A stretch of 64,000 nt of DNA, taken from NCBI GenBank assembly GCA_008692225.1, contig VICG01000001.1, forward strand, positions 1,538,501 through 1,602,500, written 5' to 3'. Position numbers and translations under genes: made by a program. The notes beneath the pieces were generated by a model that saw only the letters and a program-made list of their open reading frames with translations, searched no databases and was not told the origin of the DNA. Position 1 is the stretch's first letter. Every line of letters begins with the position of its first letter. Shown in pieces: positions 61,722 through 64,000 of the stretch. The DNA is from Monilinia fructicola. Its lineage: Eukaryota > Ascomycota > Leotiomycetes > Helotiales > Sclerotiniaceae.

Positions 61722-63245
61722 TGTTTTCGGATTCCAGCTTGTCTTCGGCGACCTTAGACATCTTGGATTGAAAGTGAGCCTGATATGTCCTATGGTCCGT
61801 ATCGAGAGTCGAGACGTAGGAAGCTTGATATTTAAAGTATATTTTGGTTTGGTGAAATGCTCATACTGGGATATCATCTCTATTGTGATTGATTGGTGCG
61901 AAGGATAGAGGGTACTACCAATATGCGGGACCGCCGAGGGTGGGCACCTAGAGAGAGACCCACAAGAAATCACACAATAAACGTCGAGGTATTGCGGAGT
62001 ATTATCGCAACCAACACCTCGTGGTGAAGGCGATATGGTGGATGATGGTATTACCCGTCGTCTTGGGTCGAGACGGGATCTTTAGATTGCCCGAATCTCC
62101 TCAAGGTATAAGAAAAGAAAGTTCTTGAAAGCCATAAAATTTTCATGTCTCGACGCCATACACCCATATGGCGTGCTTTTGGATAACGCACAAATCAACT
62201 TTACATAATGAATCTTTGGTTTGTACACACATAGTGACTGTACTGCGTAGATGTCGAAGAGAGGAAAAGTCGACGACGCCACAAAAGAGTAAATGTCGGA
62301 GTGTGCTCCAAAGGGGTGGTGGATACCGTTGACAGGAAGATTCCATTTTCACTAATCTGATGAGAACATCTCTAGCGCACTTGTCGCCATCAACCATCAT
62401 TACATAGTCTTACCCATCTACTGACTAAAGTAGCATATTAATCGGCAAGATTCATGTTACATTGGTCGCAGTGGTGAAATTCTTATCAGTACATAAGTAC
62501 ATGATAGACGATCTGCATGGGGAGAGCTGCAAAAATATTGAGAATCAATGTAATAGAACAGTCTGTCGGGTGCAAGTACTGCATGCAATGCCTGTAAAAG
62601 CATATGTTGTCATTTTTCCCAGGACTTTCGTGATTGTTTCGCGATCAATTAGCACTTCAGAAAATTCATGAAGTAAAAAGTGCCAAGCTTATGGATGAAA
62701 ATTCTCTCTGTGATCTGTGGTCTGTGATGTAAACGGCATGAGAGAAATCATACCGGCGACTTAGCTTTTGGACAACCGGTATTCACCGACAGCCATTCTC
62801 ATCGTCTTCAAATTTTTCTGTAAGGATACGTGAAAGTCAACGTTGACTCGAAGTTCCAGTAAAGTTTTGAAGGTGGATGCACCTGGGAATCTTAATTCCT
62901 GGCTAAGTCACGTGTCTTTGAAGCACGGTTATCGACATCTTCTCAACAACTTGCTTGACGACGCTTTCGAGTCGAAGGAAGCACAATATACCGGCAAAAT
63001 AAAACATGTTGTCTCTTGTAACTTCACAATCATAGAAAAACCTTCGAGAGACGGCTTTGATACTCCATCTTATATCGTTCTACGGATATGAGCAAGTACA
63101 TCAAAGATGAGTCATTGACCGATCCTTGTGCGTGGCAATATCAAGACCAACCACAACAGGCAGCTTTTCATCAGATCTCAGGTCACAGGAAGCCATGTCA
63201 AATCGTATTATATCATCATTTCGCACTATCCCGCAACTATCTACA
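61722..63245. other. Intergenic region between MFS and dioxygenase genes
   Basis: About 1.5 kb. It should contain the MFS promoter and the 3' end of the dioxygenase gene. Frames at 62143-62400, 62462-62671 and 62843-63091 show no recognisable domain. Confidence 0.5.
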
Positions 63246-64000
63246 TCAAATGCCCAACGCTTCTCGTCGTGATTTGCTCTCGGGGTCTAAGAATGGCTTC
63301 TCCCCAACGCTGACTGCTCTGACACCATACCGTTCACCCTGACCTTCGAGATCATCTGTGGCTGTATGGAAAACCGAACGGTTATCCCAGATAGCTGTGT
63401 TTGTCAGTAAGAGCGCGGGTATTCTCCTGTTCGATGGATAAACTCACCCAAGTCATTCTGATTCTTCCATTTAAATCGCACCTGCAAATCGTGGTTGTCC
63501 AGCAACAATCGTTTGAACCATTTCAACAATGCCTGACTCTCCAGTTGGGTGATATCATTAATGTGGCTGACATGGCCTCCAACAGGGAAGACGGATTTCC
63601 ATCCAGTAACTGGGTTAGTTCTGATTACTGGATGCACGGCTTTCAATTCTTTTCCAATATTTTCAGGCGCTCCTCTTGGCTTATCGTATAGTTCGAATCC
63701 ACCTTTCTCGGCAGCTTCGATAAAACCAGGCTGGTGGAATGTTACCGTGAGGCTTTCGAGGAATTTCTGATATGGTTCTGAGATACGGTCATAAATTTCG
63801 TACCCGCTGGCCCACAGTGTGTCGCCTCCGGTCTTTGGTAGCACCTCTAACTTTAAACTAGAATAATCAGACGGTTTAGGCTCAAACGCAATATCTGAGT
63901 GCCATTTAGATGAGTTCTGAAGACCGTTGGCACGATCAAATCTGGTCTTGTCGTAGATTTTCTTATTGAGTACCGAATCGATGGTACTAATTTCTGGGTC
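63246..64000 (-). CDS. TauD/TfdA-family Fe(II)/2-oxoglutarate dioxygenase, 5' part outside the window
   Basis: C-terminal part of at least 233 aa. The frame is open to the right edge, so the start lies beyond 64000. Exons 64000-63448 and 63394-63246 are joined by an intron (GTGAGT...ACAG), giving NDL-AIWDNRSVFHTATDD. The iron ligands are visible: the H-x-D of WHSDIAFE, and the distal His in NRSVFHTA. A downstream Arg (YGVRAVSVG), typical for 2-oxoglutarate binding, is also present, as are GGDTLWASGYEIYD and HPVIRTNPVTGWKSVF. The gene lies upstream of, and in the same direction as, a DAL5-type transporter. Family members oxidise taurine, alkylsulfonates or related compounds; the substrate here is inferred at most. 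Confidence 0.9.

Overview
This window is nuclear DNA of a filamentous ascomycete. The evidence is short GT-AG introns (about 50-70 nt), a fungal Zn(II)2Cys6 regulator, a class IV chitin synthase, a hydroxamate-siderophore NRPS, and intergenic DNA full of microsatellites with AT-rich islands. By remembered similarity the proteins look like Leotiomycetes, perhaps Sclerotiniaceae (Botrytis/Sclerotinia/Monilinia type). That placement is an inference and was not tested by a search.

Layout: (1) 1-17 kb, housekeeping genes: UDP-glucose pyrophosphorylase, a FYVE-plus-RING E3 ligase, a Zn2Cys6 transcription factor (minus), a small PSI-domain membrane protein, the MoaD-like subunit of molybdopterin synthase (minus), and a mitochondrial RNase II-type exoribonuclease. 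(2) 17.5-18.2 kb, a Ser-rich GPI-type secreted protein. (3) 18.9-34.6 kb, an extracellular siderophore cluster: SidF-like acyltransferase (minus), SidH-like hydratase, SidD/NPS6-type NRPS (A-T-C-dA-T-C) and a full-size ABC exporter. Copies of the ATCTGATAA-type GATA motif, expected for the iron repressor SREA, lie before the NRPS and the ABC gene. (4) 34.6-40.2 kb, gene-poor, with a 251-bp TA-flanked inverted-repeat element (mariner-type MITE) and an AT-rich island. (5) 40-48 kb, a DUF2415/WD40 protein and the class IV chitin synthase (minus). (6) 48-55.5 kb, gene-poor and repeat-rich, with a roughly 250-bp TTTA array. (7) 55.6-57.7 kb, a Skt5/Chs4-like Sel1-repeat protein ending in a CAAX box, the presumed activator of the class IV chitin synthase about 8 kb away. 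(8) 59.9-64 kb, a DAL5-type MFS transporter and a TauD-type dioxygenase (cut by the right edge), both minus, a plausible sulfonate-use pair.

The siderophore genes form one pathway: SidH and SidF make and transfer the anhydromevalonyl group to hydroxyornithine, SidD joins the units, and the ABC protein probably moves the product or its breakdown products.

Five genes (GPI protein, sidF, DUF2415 gene, chitin synthase, MFS) carry apparent single-base insertions, mostly in homopolymer runs, that break otherwise conserved frames. The much longer NRPS, ABC and exoribonuclease genes are intact. This looks like insertion-type sequence error in part of the window, but true gene damage cannot be excluded from sequence alone.
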